A stretch of 12,940 nt of DNA from an uncultured Eubacteriales bacterium (GTDB lineage Bacteria; Bacillota_A; Clostridia; Christensenellales; Aristaeellaceae), in NCBI GenBank assembly GCA_900321945.1, contig ONXY01000144.1:1-12940 (forward strand), given 5' to 3'. Below the pieces are notes generated by a model, which was given only the letters and a program-made list of their open reading frames with translations, was not told the DNA's origin and searched no databases. How positions within the stretch are numbered: position 1 is the stretch's first letter; each line of letters opens with the position of its first letter. The translations under genes were made by a program, and so were the position numbers. Shown here one piece after another: positions 6,271 to 12,939 of the stretch.

Positions 6271-7599
6271 TTACATTCCGGGGAACTGTATACGGCCCGG
6301 ACGGCCTTTCCGGCCCTTCATGTTCATCATCTGCTTCATCATCTGCTGAGCCTGCTCAAACTGGCGGATCAGATGATTCACGTCCTGAACGGTGGTGCCG
6401 GAGCCCGCGGCGATGCGCTTTCTGCGGGATGCGTTCAGAATGGACGGATCCCGGCGCTCCTCCGCGGTCATGGAGCGGATAATGGCCTCCGGCTTCTTCA
6501 TCGCGTTCTCATCCACGTCGATATCCTTGCCGCTCATGCCGGGAAGCATCCCGATCATCTTCTTCAGGCCGCCCATCTTTTTCATGCTCTGCATCTGCTC
6601 CAGGAAATCCTCCAGCGTCAGCCTGCTGGACATTCCCTTGCGGGCAAACTTCTCCGCGTCCTTCTCGTCAAAGGCGGCCGAGGCCTGCTCGATAAGGGTC
6701 ATCATATCGCCCATACCGAGGATGCGGCCGGCCATCCGCTCGGGATGGAAGGGCTCGATTTCGGTGAGCTTCTCGCCCACGCCGCTGAACTTGATAGGCT
6801 TTCCCGTGACGGCCCTGATGCTCAGCGCCGCGCCGCCGCGGGTGTCGCCGTCCAGCTTGGTCAGAATGACGCCGGTTACGTTCAGCTTCTCGTCAAACGC
6901 TTTCGCGACATTGACCGCGTCCTGACCGGTCATGGCGTCCACCGTCAGGAGAATCTCCTGGGGGTGAACCGCGTCCCGGATGCGGGCAAGCTCGTCCATC
7001 AGAGCCTCGTCGATATGAAGCCGGCCGGCCGTATCGATGATCAGAACGTCGCGGCCGTAATACCGGGCGTTCTCCACGGCTTCCTTCGCAGTCCTGACCG
7101 GATCCTGCGTACCCTTCTCAAAAACCGGGACGCCGACCTGCTGCCCGACGACCTGCAGCTGCTTGATGGCGGCGGGACGGTAGATGTCGCAGGCGGCAAG
7201 CATGGGACGCTTGCCCTGCTTGGACAGGTATCCCGCGAGCTTGGCGCACATGGTGGTTTTGCCGGCGCCCTGAAGGCCGCAGAGCATGAAAATCGTCGGA
7301 ACGGAGGAGGACCACGTCAGACGGGCGTTGGTCGAACCCATCAGGGCGGTCATTTCTTCATGGACGATCTTGATAACCTGCTGGGAAGGGGAGAGGGAGG
7401 AAAGAACGTCCTGCCCGACGCAGCGCTCGGTCACCTTTCTGATGAAATCCTTGGCGACGGCGTAGTTTACATCCGCTTCCAGCAGAGCCATGCGCACTTC
7501 GCGCATGCCTTCCTTCACGGCCTGCTCGGAGAGCCGGCCTTTGCCCGTCATCCTTTTCAGGGCGCCCTGCAGCTTTTCGCTTAAGCCTTCAAAGGCCAT
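6271..7599 (-). CDS. ffh: Signal recognition particle GTPase Ffh (SRP54)
   Basis: Protein core of the signal recognition particle. It binds 4.5S/6S RNA and signal peptides and delivers ribosomes to FtsY at the membrane. The 442-residue product has the N domain (about 1-95), the G domain (about 96-295) and the methionine-rich M domain (about 325-442). GTPase motifs are GLQGAGKTT at 108-116, DTAGRLH at 189-195 and TKLDGDTRGG at 247-256. The RNA-binding segment SRRKRIAAGSG is at 391-401, followed by the Met-rich QAQQMMKQMMNMKG. The start is the ATG giving MAFEGLSEKLQ, with AGGAGG 6 nt upstream. The ATG six bases earlier touches that site and is less likely. It overlaps ylxM by 11 bp, so ylxM and ffh are translationally coupled. 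Confidence 0.97.
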   Translation of the reverse strand: MAFEGLSEKLQGALKRMTGKGRLSEQAVKEGMREVRMALLEADVNYAVAKDFIRKVTERCVGQDVLSSLSPSQQVIKIVHEEMTALMGSTNARLTWSSSVPTIFMLCGLQGAGKTTMCAKLAGYLSKQGKRPMLAACDIYRPAAIKQLQVVGQQVGVPVFEKGTQDPVRTAKEAVENARYYGRDVLIIDTAGRLHIDEALMDELARIRDAVHPQEILLTVDAMTGQDAVNVAKAFDEKLNVTGVILTKLDGDTRGGAALSIRAVTGKPIKFSGVGEKLTEIEPFHPERMAGRILGMGDMMTLIEQASAAFDEKDAEKFARKGMSSRLTLEDFLEQMQSMKKMGGLKKMIGMLPGMSGKDIDVDENAMKKPEAIIRSMTAEERRDPSILNASRRKRIAAGSGTTVQDVNHLIRQFEQAQQMMKQMMNMKGRKGRPGRIQFPGM

Positions 7600-7948
7600 C
7601 GTCATCCTCCTGATCCAGGTGAAGCAGATCCTGCAGGACGCGCTCCGCCCGGGTGTAATCCTTTTCCTTTACGGCTCCGAGAGCTTCCTCCAGCCCGGAT
7701 TCCATTTTCCGGAACCGGGAAGCCATCCCGAGAGCGGCTTCCATTTCCTCCAGGCGGGCGGCGGCACGCGTTACGCTTTCGTGCGCCGCCTGGCGGGAGA
7801 TGCCCGTTTCCTCGGCGATTTCACCGAGAGAAAAATCCTCCTCGCAGTAGAGCGAGAGAATCCTTCGCTGATTCTCCGTCAGCAGGCCGCCGTAGAAAGC
7901 GGCGAGAAAGGCGAGATCAACCTTTCGATCCAGGCTCCGCCGGGCCAT
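7589..7948 (-). CDS. ylxM: YlxM-family (UPF0122) SRP-associated HTH protein
   Basis: A 119-residue protein of the YlxM/p13 family, usually encoded just before ffh and reported in streptococci to bind the SRP. It has a sigma-70 region 4-like helix-turn-helix at about 40-62 (SLGEIAEETGISRQAAHESV) preceded by NQRRILSLYCEED. The C-terminal 40 residues are acidic and helical. GGAGGG lies 7 nt before the ATG. It is the first gene of the minus-strand train and has a near-consensus promoter 46 bp upstream. The usual upstream neighbours smc and ftsY are absent here. Confidence 0.93.
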   Translation of the reverse strand: MARRSLDRKVDLAFLAAFYGGLLTENQRRILSLYCEEDFSLGEIAEETGISRQAAHESVTRAAARLEEMEAALGMASRFRKMESGLEEALGAVKEKDYTRAERVLQDLLHLDQEDDDGL

Positions 7949-7965
7949 GAGGGCTCCCTCCTCGC

Positions 7966-7985
7966 GTCAGGGCAGAAAACCTGAC
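7966..7985 (-). promoter_or_regulatory. Hairpin at the predicted 5' end of the ylxM-ffh transcript
   Basis: Inverted repeat GTCAGG / CCTGAC with an 8-nt loop. From the -10 box at 7999-7994, transcription should begin near 7987, so this hairpin would form the very 5' end of the message, just ahead of the ylxM ribosome binding site. It may protect the transcript or adjust translation. Confidence 0.4.
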
Positions 7986-7993
7986 AGGGGAGT

Positions 7994-8021
7994 ATTATAC
8001 ATAAAAAAAGCGGGCTGTCAA
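7994..8021 (-). promoter_or_regulatory. SigA promoter of the ylxM-ffh operon
   Basis: On the minus strand, TTGACA (8021-8016), a 16-bp spacer and TATAAT (7999-7994): both hexamers match the consensus exactly. The -35 box lies in a stem arm of the preceding terminator, and the terminator's T-run forms part of the spacer. Confidence 0.85.
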
Positions 8022-8049
8022 GGCTTTTTGCCTGACAGCCTGCTTTTTT
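8003..8049 (-). terminator. Rho-independent terminator after the peptidoglycan-binding protein gene
   Basis: Stem GCGGGCTGTCA (8010-8020) pairs with TGACAGCCTGC (8033-8043), 11 bp with one G-U pair. It is extended by GGC/GCC around a T5 loop, with A7 on one side and T6 on the other. It could act in both directions, but only the minus-strand gene ending at 8089 needs it. It overlaps the ylxM promoter. Confidence 0.88.
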
Positions 8050-8088
8050 CCGCGCTTTCTCCGTTTCTTTGCAGTTCCGGCGGAGAAA

Positions 8089-9252
8089 TCAGTTTGAGAT
8101 AACCTCTCCGGTCAGCCTTTTCCAGAAATCCCGGATCGTGTTCTGATTGGCTACTCCGTAACTGGGATCCTTTTCCTGGGCTTCGCTCATATCCCGCAGG
8201 AAATGGACGCAGAGGTGTCCCTTGAAATTGTTGTCCTTGATGGACATGGACTCGTGCGGCATGCTGTGGGTGGATCCGACGGTCCAGGTTCCGTTCGGCA
8301 GTTTCACGTATACGGCTTTCTGGCTCCAGGTGTTCTCTCCGCCGAAGGCCTTCAGCAGGCTTGCGGTGTCTTCCGCCGTTCTGGGTTCCGCGTCGCAGTG
8401 CCGTCCGCAGGAGTAGACGCGGAGATTCCAGCTCTGGCCGGAGGAGGGCTCGTAAATCAGAAGCGTCTGGCCGTTGCGAAGGGAGGGCTTGACGTCGTTG
8501 TACCAGTGCAGGAGCTTCACGGAGGCACCGGACGGGCCGGAAGCCACGGCGCCGGAAGACGCCTGACCGGAGGAGGACTGGGAAGAGGCGGGGGAAGACG
8601 GGGCGGACTGGCCCGGGGAAGCTTTACCGCTGCTTTCGAGCGCCTGAAGGGTTTTCTTTCCCGCCAGACCGTCCGCCGTCAGTCCGCTGGCTTTCTGAAA
8701 GCTGACGACCGCCTGACGGGTCATGTTTCCGAACTTGCCGTCCGCGCTGCCGGAGAGAAATCCCAGCGAGATCAGCTGTTTCTGAAGCGTCTTTACACGC
8801 TCTCCGGTACTCCCCGTCCGCAGGGTCGCGTAGTTCCCGCCGAACAGGGTCGCGGAAGAAACGGATGAGGAGGCCGCCGGAGATGAGGACGAAGACGACG
8901 GGGAGGATGCCGATGATGACGAAGACGACCGGGAAGCCTGCGCGGACGTGGAAACGCCCGCTTTTGCATACAGCTTTTCAAGCGTTTTGGCGCCTGCCAG
9001 CCCGTCGGCTTTCAGTCCGGACGCCCGCTGGAATTTTTTCACGGCGTTTTCCGTGTTGGTGCCGAAGATGCCGTCCGCGGTGCCGCCGAGGTAATGCAGC
9101 GAGATCAGCGCGAGCTGCATCTGCTTAACGGCTTCTCCGCGCATGCCGGAACGCAGGGTGCCGGGCTGATACGCGCGGGCGGAAAAACAGGGCGCCAGCG
9201 CGAGCAGAAGCGCAAGCGCGAGACTGAGGGATTTCTGAGACCGCGTCATCAT
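8089..9252 (-). CDS. Exported protein with two peptidoglycan-binding domains and an uncharacterised C-terminal domain
   Basis: The 387-residue product has a signal peptide (hydrophobic core about 8-22, likely cleavage after ARA at about 27). Two PG_binding_1 repeats lie at about 32-95 and 142-205; each shows the 'G..G..V..LQ..L..LG.L.G..DG.FG..T..AV..FQ..SGL.ADGLAG..TL' pattern. Ser/Ala/Pro-rich linkers lie at about 101-134 and 206-244. The C-terminal domain (about 245-387) has no function I can name. It carries C282, H285, C286 (CGRHCDAEP), HSMPH at 329-333 and GHLCVHF at 345-351. From memory this resembles an unnamed domain found in Clostridia, often beside PG-binding repeats, with NHADCEP, MPH and HFDIHF motifs. 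The spread of conserved His, Asp and Cys suggests a metal site or a hydrolase. AGGAGG lies 5 nt before the ATG. It likely acts in the cell wall and is transcribed from its own promoter. Confidence 0.85.
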   Translation of the reverse strand: MMTRSQKSLSLALALLLALAPCFSARAYQPGTLRSGMRGEAVKQMQLALISLHYLGGTADGIFGTNTENAVKKFQRASGLKADGLAGAKTLEKLYAKAGVSTSAQASRSSSSSSASSPSSSSSSPAASSSVSSATLFGGNYATLRTGSTGERVKTLQKQLISLGFLSGSADGKFGNMTRQAVVSFQKASGLTADGLAGKKTLQALESSGKASPGQSAPSSPASSQSSSGQASSGAVASGPSGASVKLLHWYNDVKPSLRNGQTLLIYEPSSGQSWNLRVYSCGRHCDAEPRTAEDTASLLKAFGGENTWSQKAVYVKLPNGTWTVGSTHSMPHESMSIKDNNFKGHLCVHFLRDMSEAQEKDPSYGVANQNTIRDFWKRLTGEVISN

Positions 9253-9285
9253 GAACACCTCCTGTCAGACGGATTTCAGAATAGA

Positions 9286-9314
9286 ATTATAACATATTTA
9301 TCTCATATTGTAAA
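9286..9314 (-). promoter_or_regulatory. SigA promoter of the peptidoglycan-binding protein gene
   Basis: On the minus strand, TTTACA (9314-9309), a 17-bp spacer and TATAAT (9291-9286), with TGT just before the -10 giving an extended -10. The surrounding DNA is AT-rich. The predicted transcript starts about 27 nt before the ATG. Confidence 0.8.
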
Positions 9315-9370
9315 GGAAATGTTAAGGAATCGTGACAGACAAGACGGCCTTAATTTGTTCAGATTTCCTC

Positions 9371-9399
9371 TTCCTTCCGGAATCATTTTGTGTTAATAT
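9371..9399 (+). promoter_or_regulatory. Probable promoter of the phosphofructokinase gene
   Basis: TAATAT at 9394-9399 preceded by TGT (extended -10). The -35 region at 9371-9376 (TTCCTT) is poor. This is the best candidate in the divergent gap and leaves a leader of about 50 nt. Confidence 0.5.
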
Positions 9400-9456
9400 A
9401 ACAGACGGTTGAAACCACAAGCGTCCGGTAAGGATTCCGGAAGGAGCGGAAGAATC

Positions 9457-10509
9457 ATGATGAGGAAAATCGGCGTTTTACCCAGCGGCGGCGACAGCCC
9501 CGGCATGAACGCGGCCATTACGGCCATCGCCCGCAGCGCCAACATGTACGGGATCCCGCTGATCGGAATCAAGCGGGGCTACAACGGTCTGCTGCGAAAA
9601 AGCGCGAATATACAGGACGACCTGCAGGAACTGCATCTGGACACGGTTCTGGATATAGCCGACGAGCCGGGCACTTACCTGCGCACGGCCCGCTGCCTGG
9701 AATTCCTGGATCCTTATTATCAGGAGCTGGCGGTACGGACGCTTTCCGATATGGAGATCGACGGACTGGTTGTTCTGGGAGGAGACGGAAGCTTCAAGGG
9801 CGCGCAGCGGCTCTGCGCGCTGGGCGTCCCCTGCATCGGCATTCCGGCCACCATCGACAACGACCTCGGCTACACGGAGATGACGCTGGGGTTCGACACG
9901 GCTGTGAACGTCTGTGTGGATTCCGTCCGGGCCATCCGCGCCACCAGCCGGAGCCACGACCGGCCCGCCGTGGTGGAGGTCATGGGCAGGCACTGCGGCG
10001 ACGTGGCGCTTACGACCGCCGTTTCCACGAGCAGCGAGATCGTGGTGGTTCCGGAGGTTCCGTGGTCCGTGGAGGGCGTGGCGGAGCTGCTGCAGAAGCA
10101 TCTGGACCGGGGAAACACCCGCACCACCATCATCATGGCGGAAGGATGCTACGCTTCCATGGCGCCCTTCGACCTGTACGGATACCTGACCACCCACGGC
10201 AAGCAGTGCTACGAGGGAGAGCCCATGGGCGCAGTCCGGTTTGCCTCCGTGATGAAGCGGATGTGCGGCATGGTGGAGGCCAGAGCCACGATCCTCGGAT
10301 ATACGCAGCGCGGCGCCGCGCCGACGGCGCGGGACAGCGCGTTTGCTTTCGAGGCCGGAAACCTGGCGGTCCGGCTGCTGCGGGACGGCATTGCCAACCA
10401 GGTGATCGGCATGGACAACGGCCGCGTGATTTACATGAATATGAATGAAGCGCTGGCCACCGAGAAACACTTCAACCGCCCGCTGTTCGATCTTGTGAAT
10501 TCAATGTGA
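9457..10509 (+). CDS. pfkA: 6-phosphofructokinase, ATP-type
   Basis: Phosphorylates fructose 6-phosphate to the 1,6-bisphosphate, the committed step of glycolysis. The 350-residue product shows PSGGDSPGMNAAI at 9-21, LGGDGSFKG at 107-115, the catalytic PATIDND at 130-136, MGRHCGD at 176-182 and E229, R276 and R285 near the sugar-phosphate site. The Gly in GGDG (G111) predicts ATP rather than pyrophosphate as donor. Compared with E. coli PfkA, the effector-site Arg21 position is Thr22 (Arg25 is kept as R26) and the His249 position is Tyr282 (LGYTQRG instead of LGHIQRG). About 25 extra residues lie between about 230 and 275. Allosteric control may therefore differ. AAGGAG lies 10 nt before the ATG at 9457. 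A TTG at 9409 would add a non-conserved tail and lacks a ribosome binding site. It converges on pgi, its pathway neighbour. Confidence 0.93.
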   Translation: MMRKIGVLPSGGDSPGMNAAITAIARSANMYGIPLIGIKRGYNGLLRKSANIQDDLQELHLDTVLDIADEPGTYLRTARCLEFLDPYYQELAVRTLSDMEIDGLVVLGGDGSFKGAQRLCALGVPCIGIPATIDNDLGYTEMTLGFDTAVNVCVDSVRAIRATSRSHDRPAVVEVMGRHCGDVALTTAVSTSSEIVVVPEVPWSVEGVAELLQKHLDRGNTRTTIIMAEGCYASMAPFDLYGYLTTHGKQCYEGEPMGAVRFASVMKRMCGMVEARATILGYTQRGAAPTARDSAFAFEAGNLAVRLLRDGIANQVIGMDNGRVIYMNMNEALATEKHFNRPLFDLVNSM

Positions 10510-10534
10510 TTCCGGGAAAGAAACCTTCCCGGAA
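10510..10534 (+). repeat. Short hairpin directly after pfkA
   Basis: Perfect 9-bp inverted repeat TTCCGGGAA / TTCCCGGAA with a 7-nt loop, beginning right after the pfkA stop. There is no T-run. It is the first of three hairpins in the convergent gap, possibly a transcript-end stabiliser. Confidence 0.55.
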
Positions 10535-10538
10535 ATAC

Positions 10539-10580
10539 GGAAAGCCCCTGAGAGCGTCCCGCTCTCAGGGGCTTTCCTTT
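10539..10580. terminator. Shared bidirectional terminator between pfkA and pgi
   Basis: Perfect 17-bp stem (10539-10555 with 10561-10577; core AAAGCCCCTGAGAGC) with a 5-nt loop GTCCC. T-rich sequence (CTTTCCTTT) lies on the plus side and, by symmetry, GGAAAG on the other. It is placed centrally between convergent genes, so it most likely ends both transcripts. The T-run is imperfect. Confidence 0.8.
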
Positions 10581-10587
10581 CCGGACG

Positions 10588-10614
10588 GATTCTCCGGAAT
10601 CCTTCCGGAGAATC
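10588..10614 (-). repeat. Hairpin overlapping the pgi stop codon
   Basis: Perfect 12-bp inverted repeat GATTCTCCGGAA / TTCCGGAGAATC with a 3-nt loop, beginning inside the pgi stop codon on the minus strand. No T-run follows directly. With the shared 17-bp stem it gives pgi a double-hairpin 3' end. Confidence 0.6.
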
Positions 10615-12196
10615 AGATGCCCAGCAGATCGCTGAAAACCTTCAGCGCGCCGTCGGTTTCATGGGCCAGAACCCTTTTGGCCAGAACCTTGCCAAGCTGT
10701 ACGCCCTCCTGATCAAAGCTGTTCAGGTTCCAAAGGAAGCCCTGGAACATGACCTTGTTCTCAAAATGCGACAGCAGGGCGCCCAGCGCCTCGGGAGTCA
10801 GCTGACCGCCGATGATGATGCTGCTGGGACGGTTTCCCTCGAAGTTCTTGTTCCTGTTCTCATCCGTCTTGCCGCAGGCGAACGCCAGGATCTGCGCCGC
10901 CACGTTGGCGCCCAGCTTCTGCTGGCTGGTGCTGCCCTGGATATCCACATCCATGCCGGCCTGATTCTGACGGAAGCCGATGAACTGGAGCGGGACGATA
11001 TCGGTTCCCTGGTGCAGCAGCTGATAGAAGCTGTGCTGTCCGTTGGTGCCGGGTTCGCCGAAGATGACGGGCCCCGTCACATAGGAAACCTTTTCTCCGA
11101 AGCGGTTGACGCTCTTGCCGTTGGATTCCATGTCCAGCTGCTGCAGATGCGCGGGGAAGCGGCTCAGCGCCTGACTGTAGGGGAGAACGGCGGTGGCGGG
11201 GTATCCCAGGATGTTCCGCTCGTAGACGCCGATCAGGGCGTCAAGCATGGCGGCGTTCTTCCGGACGTCCTTTTCCGCGGCCAGCCGGTCCTCTTCCGCC
11301 GCGCCGTTGAGAAAGCGGGCGAAGACTTCCGGCCCGAAGGCGAGACTCAGCACCGCGCCGCCCACCGCGGAGGTGGAGGAATAGCGTCCGCCGATGTAAT
11401 CGTCCATGAAGAAGGCGGCCAGATAGTCGCTGCTTTTCGCCAGGGGGGAGGTTTCGCTGGTGACGGCAATCATGTGCTTTCCGGCGTCCAGTCCCGCGTT
11501 TTTCAGCGCGTTCCTGACAAAGGCCTCGTTGGTCAGCGTCTCCAGCGTCGTGCCGCTTTTGCTCACGAGAACGAAGACGGCGTGCGACACGTCCGTGCTC
11601 TTCAGCACCGCCGCGGCATCGTCCGGATCCACGTTGGAAATGAATTTCGCCTCCATGCGGAGGGAACCGTTCTGCCTGGCCCAGTTCTCCAGCGCCAGGT
11701 ACATGGCCCGGGGCCCCAGGTCGCTGCCGCCGATGCCGATCTGCACCACGGTGGTGAACTTCTCGCCTTTTTCATTCACGATTTTTCCGTCGTGGACGCC
11801 GCGGGCGAACTCAGCGATCTTTTCCTGCTGAGCCAGATAGAAGGCCCGCTTGTCCACGCCGTCCGCGACGACGGGCTTTCCCAGCTGCCCGCGGGTCAGA
11901 TGATGCAGCACAAGACGCTTTTCTCCCGTGTTGATCACTTCGCCCTCGTACAGCGCCCGGTATTTTTCGGCCAGCCCGGCTTCCTCGGCGAGCGCCTCGA
12001 ATCCGGCGAGAATGTCTTCGTCCACCTGCTTGGCGCCGTAATAATAAGTCAGGCCGCCGCCCATTTTTACGGCGAAAGCCTTTACCCGCTCCGCGCCGGC
12101 TTCCCCGGCCAGGACGTCGGGCAGGCTGATTTTCTTTCCTTCCTTCTCAAGCTTTTTCCAGCTTTCCAGCGTATCCAGATTCCGCCACGCGATCAT
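10613..12196 (-). CDS. pgi: Glucose-6-phosphate isomerase
   Basis: Interconverts glucose 6-phosphate and fructose 6-phosphate in the cytoplasm. The product is 527 residues, the long form. Two SIS domains carry IGIGGSDLGP at 153-162 and VSKSGTTLET at 211-220. LDMESNGKSV at 354-363 includes E357, FGEPGTNGQHSFYQ at 379-392 includes H388, and LGKVLAKRV at 501-509 includes K503. These match the E. coli Pgi catalytic residues E355, H386 and K514. The ATG giving MIAWRNLDTLE is chosen because AAAGGAG lies 8 nt upstream. The in-frame ATG at 12229 would run through that site and through the promoter's downstream region. It is a single-gene unit with its own promoter, divergent from apt and convergent with pfkA. 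Confidence 0.96.
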   Translation of the reverse strand: MIAWRNLDTLESWKKLEKEGKKISLPDVLAGEAGAERVKAFAVKMGGGLTYYYGAKQVDEDILAGFEALAEEAGLAEKYRALYEGEVINTGEKRLVLHHLTRGQLGKPVVADGVDKRAFYLAQQEKIAEFARGVHDGKIVNEKGEKFTTVVQIGIGGSDLGPRAMYLALENWARQNGSLRMEAKFISNVDPDDAAAVLKSTDVSHAVFVLVSKSGTTLETLTNEAFVRNALKNAGLDAGKHMIAVTSETSPLAKSSDYLAAFFMDDYIGGRYSSTSAVGGAVLSLAFGPEVFARFLNGAAEEDRLAAEKDVRKNAAMLDALIGVYERNILGYPATAVLPYSQALSRFPAHLQQLDMESNGKSVNRFGEKVSYVTGPVIFGEPGTNGQHSFYQLLHQGTDIVPLQFIGFRQNQAGMDVDIQGSTSQQKLGANVAAQILAFACGKTDENRNKNFEGNRPSSIIIGGQLTPEALGALLSHFENKVMFQGFLWNLNSFDQEGVQLGKVLAKRVLAHETDGALKVFSDLLGI

Positions 12197-12235
12197 CGCA
12201 AACACTCCTTTATTCAGTACTCCGGGCATACGTAA

Positions 12236-12265
12236 ATTTTACCATACGGCCCCTTTTTCCGTCAA
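12236..12265 (-). promoter_or_regulatory. SigA promoter of pgi
   Basis: On the minus strand, TTGACG (12265-12260), an 18-bp spacer and TAAAAT (12241-12236), preceded by TGG (extended -10). It would start the message near 12229, about 33 nt before the chosen ATG. Confidence 0.7.
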
Positions 12266-12281
12266 TCCGGGAATTTGCGGA

Positions 12282-12310
12282 TTGCGGAGGGGGAGGGACT
12301 GTGGTAAAAT
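12282..12310 (+). promoter_or_regulatory. Probable promoter of apt
   Basis: TTGCGG (12282-12287), a 17-bp spacer and TAAAAT (12305-12310), preceded by TGG (extended -10). The -35 box is the second copy of a tandem TTGCGGA repeat (12275-12288). The leader would be about 37 nt. Confidence 0.6.
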
Positions 12311-12353
12311 AAACAGGGTACAGACCCGGAACGGAAACAGGGAGGAAACGCGC

Positions 12354-12878
12354 ATGAAAAAGCTCGAGGATTACGTCGTCACCATTCCGGATTTTCCGGA
12401 GCCCGGAATCATGTTTCGGGATATCACATCCGTCATTCAGGATCCGGACGGCCTGAAGCTGGCAGTGGACGGCCTGGTACAGGAAGCGGAGGATCTGGAT
12501 TTTGATCTGGTGGTCGGACCGGAAAGCCGGGGCTTCATCTTCGGCGTACCCGTGGCCTATCTGACGGGAAAAGGCTTTATCCCTGTGCGGAAAAAGGGCA
12601 AGCTTCCCCGGGAGACCGTCAGCCGGAAGTATGATCTGGAATACGGCCAGGCGGAGATTGAGATCCATAAGGACGCGGTGAAGCCGGGCCAGAAAGTGAT
12701 CATTGTGGACGATCTGATTGCCACGGGCGGCTCCGCCGAAGCGGCCGCGAAGCTCGTGGAGGATCTGGGCGGACAGGTGGTCAAAATGCTTTTCGTGATG
12801 GAACTGGCCGGGCTGAAGGGACGGGAGAAACTGAAGGGATACGACGTTGCCAGTCTCATTATCTATCCCGGAAACTGA
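12354..12878 (+). CDS. apt: Adenine phosphoribosyltransferase
   Basis: Purine salvage enzyme that makes AMP from adenine and PRPP. The product is 174 residues, standard length. It opens MKKLEDYVVTIPDFPEPGI with the following MFRDIT typical of Apt. GPESRGFIFG lies at about 62-71, KGKLPRETVSRKYDLEYG at about 82-99, and the PRPP-binding loop VIIVDDLIATGGSAEAA at about 118-134. GGAGG lies 8 nt before the ATG. The in-frame stretch from 12282 would begin inside the promoter and is rejected. It is followed by its own terminator, so it appears monocistronic; in many Bacillota apt sits next to recJ or relA instead. Confidence 0.96.
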   Translation: MKKLEDYVVTIPDFPEPGIMFRDITSVIQDPDGLKLAVDGLVQEAEDLDFDLVVGPESRGFIFGVPVAYLTGKGFIPVRKKGKLPRETVSRKYDLEYGQAEIEIHKDAVKPGQKVIIVDDLIATGGSAEAAAKLVEDLGGQVVKMLFVMELAGLKGREKLKGYDVASLIIYPGN

Positions 12879-12914
12879 CAATCCGCTCCGGAAACCCGAA
12901 CCGCTCATTCTCAG

Positions 12915-12939
12915 GGCCTGTTTTCGGACAGGCCTTTTT
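12915..12939 (+). terminator. Rho-independent terminator after apt
   Basis: GGCCTGT (12915-12921) pairs with ACAGGCC (12928-12934) around a 6-nt loop and is followed by T5. It begins 36 nt after the apt stop. Confidence 0.88.

Noticed and set aside
6373..7584. 403-codon open frame on the plus strand opposite ffh
   Set aside because: Its composition (His, Gly, Leu-rich) is that of the reverse complement of ffh, and it lies wholly inside that gene.
8881..8935. Repetitive GAxGAy tract as a possible microsatellite or phase-variable repeat
   Set aside because: It encodes the Ser-rich linker with mixed Ser codons and is not a uniform repeat unit, so slippage is unlikely to be a designed switch.
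9409..9456. Upstream TTG start for pfkA adding 16 residues
   Set aside because: No ribosome binding site before it, and the family N-terminus begins at the ATG at 9457, which has AAGGAG 10 nt upstream.
10661..12235. 524-codon open frame on the plus strand opposite pgi
   Set aside because: It is antisense to a clear pgi, has no ribosome binding site and the product has no recognisable domain. Long antisense frames are common in GC-rich genes.
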